DNA of 63,847 nt from positions 1 through 63,847 of the forward strand of contig RYFE02000032.1 of the NCBI GenBank assembly GCA_004138175.2, read 5' to 3'. The position numbers and the translations under genes are program-made. Of the stretch, positions 19,629 to 27,459 are shown piece after piece. The stretch's first letter is position 1, and every line of letters begins with the position of its first letter. The notes below the pieces were generated by a model, which was not told where the DNA came from, made no database searches, and saw only the letters and a list, made by a program, of their open reading frames with translations. Source of the stretch: Chloroflexales bacterium ZM16-3. Its GTDB lineage: Bacteria; Chloroflexota; Chloroflexia; Chloroflexales; Chloroflexaceae.

Positions 19629-19704
19629 CCTTTTTCATCGGGTCAGGCTCCCTTTCTTTTGCCTGGCCGAGTGTCCGAATTCCTTGAGCCATTATAGGCG
19701 GCGG

Positions 19705-20205
19705 CTAGCGGCTCTGCTGCGTCACCTGCCGCTGCGCGGCCTGGACCTCGGGTGGCCAGGTGCTCTTGATGTAGGTCAGCACGGCCACGATCTGCGCGTC
19801 GCTGAGCTGGCTGCCGAAGGCCGGCATGCCGCTCACATAGCCCGGCGAGGCGACGCTCTGCCCGCCAGCCTTCGTGATCTGGAAGAGCAGGTCGTCGGCG
19901 TGGTGCCAGGTGTGGCCGCTCGCGTCGTGGGGCGGCGCGGGCATGGTCCCGCTGGCCAGCGGCTGCTTCCAGTTTGGCTGGCCCTCCAGGTTGATGCCGT
20001 GGCAGCTCGCGCAGTAGGTCACATACAGCGCCCGTCCGTCGCCAGACGCCGCCACGCCGCCGGGACCGCCGCCGGACGGGCGGTTCGCCAGCACATTGCC
20101 GATGATCGCCCCGGCCAGCAGCAGGCCAACGGCGGCGAAGCCGATCGTGCGCTGCGACAGCCGGCGGCTGCCGCGTGCGATGGTACGTCCCATGGGCTCC
20201 TTCAT
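19705..20205 (-). CDS. Membrane-anchored c-type cytochrome
   Basis: This 166-aa electron carrier has an uncleaved-looking N-terminal membrane anchor (residues ~20-40). The class I cytochrome c domain follows, with CASCH at 65-69 and the likely Met ligand in SGMPAF (Met127). It probably acts on the outer face of the membrane. ATG 20205 is used; an ATG four codons later sits only 3 nt behind AAGGAG. It is followed upstream by a SHOCT protein and a two-component pair on the same strand, so the four may be co-regulated. Confidence 0.9.
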   Translation of the reverse strand: MKEPMGRTIARGSRRLSQRTIGFAAVGLLLAGAIIGNVLANRPSGGGPGGVAASGDGRALYVTYCASCHGINLEGQPNWKQPLASGTMPAPPHDASGHTWHHADDLLFQITKAGGQSVASPGYVSGMPAFGSQLSDAQIVAVLTYIKSTWPPEVQAAQRQVTQQSR

Positions 20206-20291
20206 TTCTCACTTGGGTGCGCAGTGATACCGCCCCGCTGGTGCGTGGACCGTCAAACCTCAGGGCCATCGCGGGTGCGCCCGCTGCCGTG

Positions 20292-20534
20292 CTAGCGCAA
20301 GACGCCCGGCGCCTGGAGGGTCTCGACCGCCTGGAGGTACTCCTCGCGGCTGATCTCGCCGCTGGCGTAGCGTCGGCGCAGGATGGCCAGCGCGTCGGGC
20401 TCGACCGTGCGGCTGCGCGGGAACAGGCCCGACAGCCCCCAGACCACCAGGGCGATCACGCCGACCCAGATCAACAGCATCATGATCATCCCAAGCCAGC
20501 CCATCCCGCCAAACATATCGTATCCGTACATCAT
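20292..20534 (-). CDS. Small SHOCT-domain membrane protein
   Basis: The 80-aa protein has one strongly hydrophobic segment at ~12-38. A C-terminal SHOCT motif follows (ALAILRRRYASGEISREEY). SHOCT domains are short oligomerisation modules found at the ends of many membrane proteins; the role here is unknown. GAGGG lies 7 nt before ATG 20534. It lies between cytochrome c and the kinase gene on the same strand. Confidence 0.85.
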   Translation of the reverse strand: MMYGYDMFGGMGWLGMIMMLLIWVGVIALVVWGLSGLFPRSRTVEPDALAILRRRYASGEISREEYLQAVETLQAPGVLR

Positions 20535-20626
20535 GACATTCCCTCTTTCCGTGCATCCGGGCGTGCGATGCGTCCGGCTGATGCGCAGTATAGCCGTCGC
20601 TGGTCAAGGGAACGTGCGCGCACGCA

Positions 20627-21778
20627 TCAAGATTGGGTCAAGCGTTCGGCCCGCTCGGCCACCGGCAGGGTGAAGGTGAAGGTCGATCCCTGGCCGGGGC
20701 CGGCGCTCGCGGCCCAGATCTGGCCGCCGTGGGCCTCGACCAGCGCCTTGCTGATCGTCAGGCCGATCCCACTGCCGCCAGTGGCCCGCGCGCGGGCCTT
20801 GTCCACCCGGTAAAAGCGCTCGAAGAGGTGCGGCAGGTGTGCTGCGGCAACCCCCGCCCCACTGTCTCGCACCTCGAAGCGTACCGCTGCATCGTCGTGC
20901 GCCACCGTGAGCGCGACCGCGCCATCGGCTGGGGTGTGCTGGAGCGCGTTGCCCAGCAGGTTGATCAGCACCTGGACCATGCGGTCGGCGTCGGCGGCGA
21001 CGGCGGGCAGGCCGGGGGCGACCACGGTGGTCAGCGCCACGCCCTTCTCGGCGAACTGCGTGGCCAGCCGGGCGACCGCACGCTCGGCCAGCGCCCCCGG
21101 CGCGATCAGCGCCAGGTGCAGGGGCAGCTGCCTGGCCTCGGCCCGCGAGAGCGCCTGCAGGTCGGCCACCAGCCGCTGGAGCCGGCCAGCCTCGTCGAGG
21201 ATGAGCGCCCAGGCAGCGTCGTCCGGCACCACCACCCCGTCGAGGGCACCCTCGGCCTGGGCCGCGATCGTGGCCAGCGGCGTGCGCAGCTCGTGGGCCA
21301 CGTCACCGATCAGCGTGACCCGGCGGCGCTCGGCCTCCTCCAGGGCACCGGCCATGGTGTTGAACTGGAGCGCCAGGGCGGCCAACTCGTCGCGGCCCTC
21401 GGTGGGGACGCGCTCGGCGTAGTGGCCGCCGGCGATGCGCTGGCTGGCCATCAGCAGCCGCGCGATCGGCGTGACGATCCGGCTGGAGACCAGCAGGCTC
21501 ACAGCGGCGGCCACCAGGCAGGCCGCGCCGCCGCTGAGCAGCAGCGCCTCGAACATAGCGGTCTGGAAGACCGCATTGGTGGCCTGGGCCATCGCGGCCA
21601 TGCCTGGGTCAGCCGCCGTCGGCGCATCGGCACCGAGCAGCGCGATCATCAGCCGGTCGTGGAGCGAGGGCGCGATCAGCAGCGTCACCAGCAGCAGGGT
21701 CGCCATCCCGGCGACGATCACCAGCAGGTGGGCGAGGAACAGCCGGGCGCGCAGGCCGACGCGGCGACGCGGGCTCAC
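20627..21778 (-). CDS. Two-component sensor histidine kinase
   Basis: This 383-aa kinase has two membrane segments (~12-36 and ~78-100) bounding a short extracytoplasmic loop. A HAMP domain (~100-150) follows, then a HisKA with His162 in DVAHELRTPL and a HATPase domain with N, G1 (DSGAG) and G2 (GSGIGL) boxes. The GTG start overlaps the TGA of the response-regulator gene by 4 bp (GTGA), so the two are coupled. The signal is unknown; neighbours hint at redox or envelope stress. Confidence 0.92.
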   Translation of the reverse strand: MSPRRRVGLRARLFLAHLLVIVAGMATLLLVTLLIAPSLHDRLMIALLGADAPTAADPGMAAMAQATNAVFQTAMFEALLLSGGAACLVAAAVSLLVSSRIVTPIARLLMASQRIAGGHYAERVPTEGRDELAALALQFNTMAGALEEAERRRVTLIGDVAHELRTPLATIAAQAEGALDGVVVPDDAAWALILDEAGRLQRLVADLQALSRAEARQLPLHLALIAPGALAERAVARLATQFAEKGVALTTVVAPGLPAVAADADRMVQVLINLLGNALQHTPADGAVALTVAHDDAAVRFEVRDSGAGVAAAHLPHLFERFYRVDKARARATGGSGIGLTISKALVEAHGGQIWAASAGPGQGSTFTFTLPVAERAERLTQS

Positions 21779-22479
21779 CGCGGCTCCACAAAGCGGTAGC
21801 CAACCCCGCGCACCGTGGCGATGAACTGGGGCTGGGCCGGGTCGTCGCCGAGCTTCTTGCGCAGGTTGGCGATATGCACATCGACCACGTGGTCGTCGCC
21901 AAAGTAGGTATCGCCCCAGACCCGGTCGAGCAGCTGGGCGCGGGTGAAGGCCCGGCCAGGGTGGGCGGCCAGCGCGGCCAGCAGATCATACTCCAGGCTC
22001 GTCAGCGCCAGCGGCGCGCCAGCGAGGCGCGCCTCGTGGCGGGCGTGGTCGATGGTCAGCGGGCCAAAGACCAGATCCAGCGGTGGAGGCGCCTCGCTGG
22101 ATAGACCGGCACGCGGCCGGCGCAGCATCGCCCGCACGCGGGCCACCAGCTCGCGCGGCGAGAAGGGCTTAGTCAAGTAGTCGTCGGCACCCACCTCCAG
22201 GCCGATCACCCGATCGATCTCCTCCGCCCTGGCGGTGAGCATCAGCACATAGGCGTCGGAGAAGCTGCGCAGCTGGCGGCAGACCTCCAGCCCATCGATG
22301 CCGGGCAGCATCAGGTCGAGCACAACCAGGTCGGGCGGCTGGCGACGGGCGATCTCCAGGGCGCGCAGCCCATTGTCGGCGAGCGTCACCTGGAAGCCGG
22401 CCTGCTCCAGGTAGCCGCGCACCAGCTCGCGCAGCCGGGCCTCATCATCAACCACAAGCACGGTCGGGGCAGCGCTCAT
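21775..22479 (-). CDS. OmpR/PhoB-family response regulator
   Basis: The 234-aa regulator has a receiver domain with DD at 11-12, phospho-acceptor Asp55 (VVLDLMLPG) and the Lys of TKPFSP. A winged-helix DNA-binding domain follows, ending in VRGVGYRF. ATG 22479 has GAGGAAG 6 nt upstream. It is the first gene of the pair with the overlapping kinase. Two direct repeats at 22584-22618 in the upstream divergent gap are candidate binding sites, suggesting autoregulation. Confidence 0.93.
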   Translation of the reverse strand: MSAAPTVLVVDDEARLRELVRGYLEQAGFQVTLADNGLRALEIARRQPPDLVVLDLMLPGIDGLEVCRQLRSFSDAYVLMLTARAEEIDRVIGLEVGADDYLTKPFSPRELVARVRAMLRRPRAGLSSEAPPPLDLVFGPLTIDHARHEARLAGAPLALTSLEYDLLAALAAHPGRAFTRAQLLDRVWGDTYFGDDHVVDVHIANLRKKLGDDPAQPQFIATVRGVGYRFVEPR

Positions 22480-22583
22480 CGCGTCTTCCTCACTGCGCGC
22501 CAATCCTGGTTGGCGATCTGAAACCGTTCGCACCGATGCATGATGGTTGCGAACCGGCCCTCCGTCAACTCGCATGCAGCTTG

Positions 22584-22618
22584 ATCAGATCTTGATGATT
22601 GCGCGCATCAGATCTTGA
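22584..22618. promoter_or_regulatory. Direct repeats ATCAGATCTTGA, candidate regulator site
   Basis: The 12-mer occurs at 22584-22595 and 22607-22618, with starts 23 bp apart (about two helical turns). It lies in the divergent gap between the response regulator and the membrane protein at 22736. OmpR-type regulators typically bind such tandem sites. Confidence 0.55.
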
Positions 22619-22735
22619 GCGTGTCGCGATACACTGCCTGTGGAAGAAGCGCTCTTCCCGTGAGGCGCTTGGTTGCGCCCTCCGCATATGATAGGTAAGG
22701 AATCGCTACAGCGAACCACAGAGGAGATCGAACGC

Positions 22736-23458
22736 ATGCCCCGATCTGCAGATATCCGATCTGCCAAAGCCCTTCGTCTACAGCGCCGGCTTATCCGTCA
22801 CTATGTGCCACTTGGCCTGCTGAGCGGGATGGCGATGATCGCTATCGACCTCGTGCTCCACCCTGATGGCAGCAAGCTGGAGCGGCTGGTGGTGGCGAGC
22901 GCCTACCTCGGCCTGATCCTGATCGGAGTCACATTGCTGATCGGGCCGCTCAACCTGCTGCGCCGGCGGCCCAACCCGCTCTCGAACGATCTGCGCCGCG
23001 ACGTCGGGATCTGGGCTGGCCTGGTAAGCGTAGCCCATATGCTCTTCGGGCTCCAGTGGCACTACCCCTGGGAGCCCTGGAAGTTCTTCTGGGATGGTAG
23101 CGGCACTATCCCGCTGCGGCTCGACAGCTTCGGCCAGGCCAGTTACCTTGGACTAGGCAGCATTCTGATCGTCGCATTGCTCCTGACGATCTCCAATGAC
23201 CGCGCGCTGCGAAACCTCGGCCGCAGGCGCTGGAAATTGCTCCAGCGGCTGAACTATGTGCTGCTCGGACTGATCACGCTCCACGCAATCGTCTTTATCC
23301 CGACTGATGAGCGAGCGCAGACATATCTATTCCTGGCCATCGGCATCGTCGCCGCCATCCTCGGCGGACAGATCGCGGGAGTGGTGGTATGGCGCCGCCG
23401 GATGCGGGTGGCACGTCAGATGGCGATTCAGACGACGACCACAGACGATATGGCGTGA
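22736..23458 (+). CDS. Multi-pass membrane protein, ferric reductase/MsrQ-like
   Basis: This 240-aa protein has about six hydrophobic segments. Histidines lie inside membrane segments (VAHMLFGLQWH and ITLHAIVF). These features fit the ferric-reductase-like transmembrane (MsrQ/YedZ-like) heme family. The start ATG 22736 was chosen because GAGGAG lies 9 nt upstream. The gene is divergent from the two-component system, with shared candidate regulatory repeats. No partner molybdoenzyme (MsrP) is present, so the electron acceptor is unknown. Confidence 0.7.
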   Translation: MPRSADIRSAKALRLQRRLIRHYVPLGLLSGMAMIAIDLVLHPDGSKLERLVVASAYLGLILIGVTLLIGPLNLLRRRPNPLSNDLRRDVGIWAGLVSVAHMLFGLQWHYPWEPWKFFWDGSGTIPLRLDSFGQASYLGLGSILIVALLLTISNDRALRNLGRRRWKLLQRLNYVLLGLITLHAIVFIPTDERAQTYLFLAIGIVAAILGGQIAGVVVWRRRMRVARQMAIQTTTTDDMA

Positions 23459-23528
23459 GCGGCGCGCGCCGCGCTGCCGACGGGCCGCTCTGTGCCCCCC
23501 GAGCGCCAATGAAGCGAGAGCTGTAGAA

Positions 23529-24692
23529 TCAGAGCTGATCTGGGTCGGCCTGAGTAGTCTCATCCTGCGGGAGCTGTTTCAGCGCCTCGTGCAGCCGGCG
23601 GGCGGTCGCCTCCAGATGGGCGCGGAGCTGGGCGGAGGCTCCCCCACGCAGCTCGTGAAACCGCGGTCGCGTGCGCGCCACCTGCGCATCGACACGCCCA
23701 AGCTGCTCCTGGAGCGACAGTACCCACCTGGGAGTAGGGGCAGGTGGCGTACTGCTCGCGGTGCGCTTCGCCCGCGCCACCACGCGGGCGATCGTCGGCC
23801 CATCCAGTTGCGGGCGCGTCTCCGCTGCCGCCTCATCCGCCGGGGCGATCAGACGACCCAGCTGTGCCAGTACCGTGTCCACATGCGCGGGCTGCAGCTC
23901 GCCGGCACGGGCTGCGGCGTGAAGTGGGCGCAGCTGCGTCTCGCGAAGCCTGAGCCGCGCCACCTGAACCTGCTGGTCGGCGGTGAACGTCGCGAGGCGC
24001 AGCAGCTCCTGCCGGCGTCCGCGGCTCATCTGGAAGCGCTCCTCGACCGCATCCCAGGGCGCATCGCCCAACGCCTGCTTCATCTGCTGGAGCGCCCACA
24101 CCCGCTCCATGTCGCTGAAGTCTACCCGCTCCTCATTCTCGGCATACTGGATGCGCACGCGGTCGGCCGCGCTCGGCGGATCGACGACAACGGCGTCAAT
24201 CTCGGCCATGCCGATCAGACGGGCGGCAGTCCAACGGCGGTGTCCGACCAGGATGTGGTAACGTGCGGCAGGCGCGACCGCGCTCTCGTCCGGGTAGACC
24301 ATGATCGGCTGGATCTGGCGATCCTGGATCGACCGCCCGAGATCGAGCAGCGACGCCACAAGATCCGCGTAGGCCGGGTTCGGAAGGCCCTGGATAAGCA
24401 GATCCTCAGGTGGCGGCAGCAGCCGAGCCTGGCGGGCCTCCGGTCGCTGCTCGGGCGAGATCGCGGCGAGAGGGAGTCGCTGCACAGCGCGCCCCTGCGC
24501 CACCTGATCGAGGGCCGCGATCCCGAAGTGTGCGTTGAGCTTCGCAGCTGGCGTATCCGCAGCAGCGACGGAAGGCTGGTCAGGGGCAGCCTCTCGCTGA
24601 GATTCGGGCGCAGGCTCAACTGCCGGGCGGTTCATCATGGCGGCAGCGCGCTCGCGCAGCTCCCGCATCTTCTCATTTGGCTTTGGCGGCAT
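23529..24692 (-). CDS. parB: ParB-family partition protein
   Basis: The 387-aa protein has a Pro/Ala-rich N-terminal tail. A ParB/RepB-type nuclease-like domain follows, with LVGHRRWTAARLIG and IQYAENEERVDFSDMER. A helix-turn-helix region lies around MSRGRRQELLRLATF, and a long Gln/Arg-rich, probably helical C-terminus ends the protein. The start ATG 24692 overlaps the parA stop (TGATG). It is unlike the short chromosomal Spo0J type, so plasmid or mobile-element partition is plausible. Its likely centromere is discussed at 25598. Confidence 0.88.
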   Translation of the reverse strand: MPPKPNEKMRELRERAAAMMNRPAVEPAPESQREAAPDQPSVAAADTPAAKLNAHFGIAALDQVAQGRAVQRLPLAAISPEQRPEARQARLLPPPEDLLIQGLPNPAYADLVASLLDLGRSIQDRQIQPIMVYPDESAVAPAARYHILVGHRRWTAARLIGMAEIDAVVVDPPSAADRVRIQYAENEERVDFSDMERVWALQQMKQALGDAPWDAVEERFQMSRGRRQELLRLATFTADQQVQVARLRLRETQLRPLHAAARAGELQPAHVDTVLAQLGRLIAPADEAAAETRPQLDGPTIARVVARAKRTASSTPPAPTPRWVLSLQEQLGRVDAQVARTRPRFHELRGGASAQLRAHLEATARRLHEALKQLPQDETTQADPDQL

Positions 24693-25501
24693 CACACCCT
24701 CCCATCCAGCACCATCAGCTCCTCGATCAGCTGAAGGAACAGCGCCCGCACCTCCGAGGCATCGGTGCCGGTATAGCGAAACACGCTCTGCTGCATGGCC
24801 GCCGAGTCGCGGAGCGCGGCGCGGATCGGAAAGACCGTCTGCGCCATCTGGACAGCGTAGTGATCATGCAGCAGCTGGTCGAAGACCCGATCCGCGTTGC
24901 TGCGCGGCGCGTACTTGTTGCGGACGATGCTGACCTGGAGGCCCTGGTTCACCCCGTTGGATTTGATCTGCTGCACTGAGGTCATCAGCGCCCGGAGCGC
25001 CCGCATCACCAGATCTTCGGGCTGGATGGGCACGAGGCAGCGGGTGGTGGCGGCGAGCGCCATCGCCAGCACCGGGCCGCGGGCCGGGGGGAGATCCAGA
25101 ATCACGATATCGTAGGTATTCGCCGCCCGCGCGAGCTCCGCGAAGACATGCTTGAGCAGGAAGAGCCCGCCCAGCGGCGCCGAGGTCAGCTGTGCGGGCA
25201 GCGACGCCATAAGGCTGTGGGCCGCCAGAATTGAGATGCCCTCCGGGGTGTCCCGCACGCGGCGGAGCACCGACGCCGCCGTCGCCCTATTCTGGATGGC
25301 GTCGTTCAGCACACCTAGCACGCTCTGGTCTGGGTGCAGAGACTCCGGATCGATCCCCAGCCAGTGGGTGGCGCTGGCCTGTGAGTCGAGATCGACCAAG
25401 AGCACCCGCAGGCCCAGCTGCTGGAATGCCGCAGCGATATTCACCGCGAGCGCCGTCTTTCCGCAGCCGCCCTTCTCCAGGCTGAGCGCATAGACATGCA
25501 T
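24692..25501 (-). CDS. parA: ParA-family partition ATPase
   Basis: This 269-aa ATPase has the deviant Walker A KGGCGKT at 10-16, DLDSQASAT as Walker A' and ILDLPPARG as Walker B. It would form nucleotide-dependent patterns on the nucleoid that move ParB-bound DNA. ATG 25501 has AAAGGAG upstream, and the Walker motif then lies at its usual N-terminal distance. It is translationally coupled to parB. There is no N-terminal DNA-binding extension, so this is a type Ib-like ParA and autoregulation may fall to ParB. Confidence 0.92.
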   Translation of the reverse strand: MHVYALSLEKGGCGKTALAVNIAAAFQQLGLRVLLVDLDSQASATHWLGIDPESLHPDQSVLGVLNDAIQNRATAASVLRRVRDTPEGISILAAHSLMASLPAQLTSAPLGGLFLLKHVFAELARAANTYDIVILDLPPARGPVLAMALAATTRCLVPIQPEDLVMRALRALMTSVQQIKSNGVNQGLQVSIVRNKYAPRSNADRVFDQLLHDHYAVQMAQTVFPIRAALRDSAAMQQSVFRYTGTDASEVRALFLQLIEELMVLDGRV

Positions 25502-25597
25502 GGCGAACGCTCCTTTAAATAGTTCTTGAAGTGCATATATGATACGAGAACGCACAGCTCGTGTCAACATATAGGGCGTCAGGACGCCAAAACACGC

Positions 25598-25698
25598 GGG
25601 GCATGATGATCATGCCCCTCCGCACAGGCGAGATCATCTCATGTGCAGGTTTAGCGCATCAGGACGGGTAAATCGCAGGGGCATGATGATCATGCCCC
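25598..25698. promoter_or_regulatory. Two identical palindromes upstream of parAB, candidate parS/operator
   Basis: The 21-nt palindrome with arms GGGGCATGAT/ATCATGCCCC occurs at 25598-25618 and 25678-25698, starts exactly 80 bp apart. Each copy is preceded by a related CATCAGGACG/CGTCAGGACG segment. They fill the gap between the upstream gene's stop and parA. Paired perfect palindromes beside parAB fit a centromere (parS) or operator; this is inference. Confidence 0.7.
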
Positions 25699-25721
25699 CC
25701 TCCCATTGCGCAGACCAGATC

Positions 25722-26621
25722 TCAGCGCTGTGTGATAGCGTACTGCAAGCCATCGCGCAGCGTGGCCACACTAGTGATCCCGCTCAGATCAGCGCCGAGA
25801 TGCACCACCGTCTGCGCGATCTCGGCGCTCATACCCGTGAGTAACACCTGAGCACCGAGGAGCTTGGCTGCCCGCGCCGCGCGCAATAAGGCATCGGCCA
25901 CCTGGGTATCAACCATGCGCACGCCGCTCACATCAATGATCGCCACATCGGCCTGTAGCCGCGCAATGCCCTCAAGCAAGGTCTCCATAATCTGAAGTGC
26001 TCGGTGGGTGTCGATTGATCCAACGAGGGGCATGACGACGACCCCATCACTCAGCGGAATCAGCGGGGTCGAGATCTCGCGCAGGGTGTCCTGCTGCGCC
26101 TCAATCGTGCGCTCTTGTACGATAAGCCGATCCTGTTCGGCCTGCCGACGCTCCGTGATATCCTCGTATGTGCCGAGGAGGCCGATCATGACACCCTCGG
26201 CGTCAATCAACGGCAGCTTGGAGGTGCGCAGCCACGCATCTGTGCCGTCATCACGACTCTGCGGCTCCTCATAGTTCTGCCGCCCCTGGCGAGAATCGAG
26301 CACCAGGCGATCATCGGCACGATAAGCCTCGGCCTGATCGGCCCAGCCCATATGATAGTCATCATCGCCGATCAGGTCAGACGGGGATCGGCGTCCGCTA
26401 TCCTGGGCAAATCCGAGGTTGCAGCCGAGGTAGCGCAGATCCTGAGCATCTTTCCAAAAGACCCGCATGGGGAGGGTATCGATCACCAGCTGATACTGCG
26501 CGAGATCACGACGCAGCCCCGCCTCGACCTCGCGCCATTCCTGCTCGCGCCGCACAAACTCAGCCAGCTTCGCCTGCGCTTCCTCTAGCTGGGCCTGGAG
26601 AGTCTCATCGTGATCACTCAT
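25722..26621 (-). CDS. rsbR: RsbR-like PAS-STAS stressosome protein
   Basis: The 299-aa protein has an N-terminal coiled coil (~5-40) and a PAS domain (~42-155, VFWKDAQDLRYLGCN to YEDITERR). A linker helix and a C-terminal STAS domain follow. Both RsbR phospho-threonines seem present: one in SIDTHRA and one in MVDTQVA. It would be a stressosome sensor shell subunit. AAGGAG precedes ATG 26621. It stands alone upstream of parAB, 3 kb from the rsbRST operon, as an extra sensor subunit. Confidence 0.9.
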   Translation of the reverse strand: MSDHDETLQAQLEEAQAKLAEFVRREQEWREVEAGLRRDLAQYQLVIDTLPMRVFWKDAQDLRYLGCNLGFAQDSGRRSPSDLIGDDDYHMGWADQAEAYRADDRLVLDSRQGRQNYEEPQSRDDGTDAWLRTSKLPLIDAEGVMIGLLGTYEDITERRQAEQDRLIVQERTIEAQQDTLREISTPLIPLSDGVVVMPLVGSIDTHRALQIMETLLEGIARLQADVAIIDVSGVRMVDTQVADALLRAARAAKLLGAQVLLTGMSAEIAQTVVHLGADLSGITSVATLRDGLQYAITQR

Positions 26622-26732
26622 GGATGCTCCTTAATGCTTGACGATCTATCGTGATGACACCCAGGGGTAGTGTTCCTATCTTCGTCCGATCAACGCAATA
26701 ATGGCGGGGGCTCGCAAGCCACTGCTATACGG

Positions 26733-27380
26733 CTAGTGAGATGACGGCTCGCCCATCCGGCCCGGGATGCGACCAGAGCGGGCGGGAACCCGCTCGGCGA
26801 CCAAGGTGTGCCAGATGACGCCGGGACGAGAATCGTCGTCGCGGGACTCGCGGTGCTGCACGGTGAGGCCCGCGTGCTTCAGCAGCAGGGCCAGATAATC
26901 GGGCGGTATGGCGGTGAAGAGCCGCCCATCGGGCTCGCGCTCACCGACCGCCGCGCTGGCGCGGTGGGTGATGACGAGTCGGCCGCTGTCGGCGAGGATG
27001 CGGGCGAGGGCGAGGGTAGCGCCAATTAGCTCCTCGCGGGGCAGGTGCATCAGCACCGCGTTACAGAGGACGTTGGCGTAGGCCGCGTCGGGCACGCCGT
27101 CCAGGTCGGGCAGGGCGGCGTGGGCGAAGGTGAGCTGCGGGTGGGCGGCGCGGGCCTCGGCCAGCATCCCCGCCGAGGCGTCGTAGCCGACGGCGGGGTA
27201 GCCTGCCTCCGCGAGCCAGGCGGTGTCGCGCCCACTGCCGCAGCCCACATCGGCTGTGGGCGCGCCGATGTGGAAGAAGGCCCGGATCAGCTCCTGGGTG
27301 CGGGCGGGTGTGATCGCCCGGTGAATGGCGGCGAGGCGGTCGGCGCGTGTGTCGTAGGCAGCGAGGGTCTCAGCATCCAT
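26733..27380 (-). CDS. Class I SAM-dependent methyltransferase
   Basis: This 215-aa soluble enzyme has the SAM motif I ADVGCGSGRD near residues 43-52, an acidic residue after strand 2 (VGYDASAGML) and motif IV-like NVLCNAVLMHLP. It fits the methyltransferase-11/25 group; the substrate cannot be told. ATG 27380 has GGGAG 9 nt upstream. It lies between the tyrosine recombinase and the RsbR gene on the same strand, without a clear functional link. Confidence 0.88.
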   Translation of the reverse strand: MDAETLAAYDTRADRLAAIHRAITPARTQELIRAFFHIGAPTADVGCGSGRDTAWLAEAGYPAVGYDASAGMLAEARAAHPQLTFAHAALPDLDGVPDAAYANVLCNAVLMHLPREELIGATLALARILADSGRLVITHRASAAVGEREPDGRLFTAIPPDYLALLLKHAGLTVQHRESRDDDSRPGVIWHTLVAERVPARSGRIPGRMGEPSSH

Positions 27381-27459
27381 ACTGTGACGGCTCCCAGATG
27401 AGAAGGATCTGCCATACCACCACAGATATGGTAGCCGGGGGCGGGCGAGGCGTCAATGA

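Larger units (their letters stand above)
19235..19638 (-). pseudogene. IS3 OrfA disrupted by insertion
   Basis: After removal of 19515-19636 the frame reads MKKVYTSAFKAQVALELL and continues to LKKKLPA. This is a helix-turn-helix/leucine-zipper OrfA of the IS3 family that binds the IS ends. ATG 19638 is preceded by GGGAG. The insertion falls right after the start codon region, so almost the whole protein is cut off from its ribosome-binding site. Confidence 0.85.
18061..19680 (-). mobile_element. IS3-family element interrupted twice
   Basis: The element holds orfA and orfB of an IS3-family insertion sequence on the minus strand, each split by a 114-bp inverted-repeat element. Removing both insertions with one target copy each leaves about 1.4 kb, a normal IS3 size. 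The ends are tentative. GACACT...GGCCAG occurs at 18061-18076, and the pair GGACACT/GGCCAG occurs inverted near 19663-19678, but the spacings differ. The copy cannot transpose by its own products. Confidence 0.75.
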
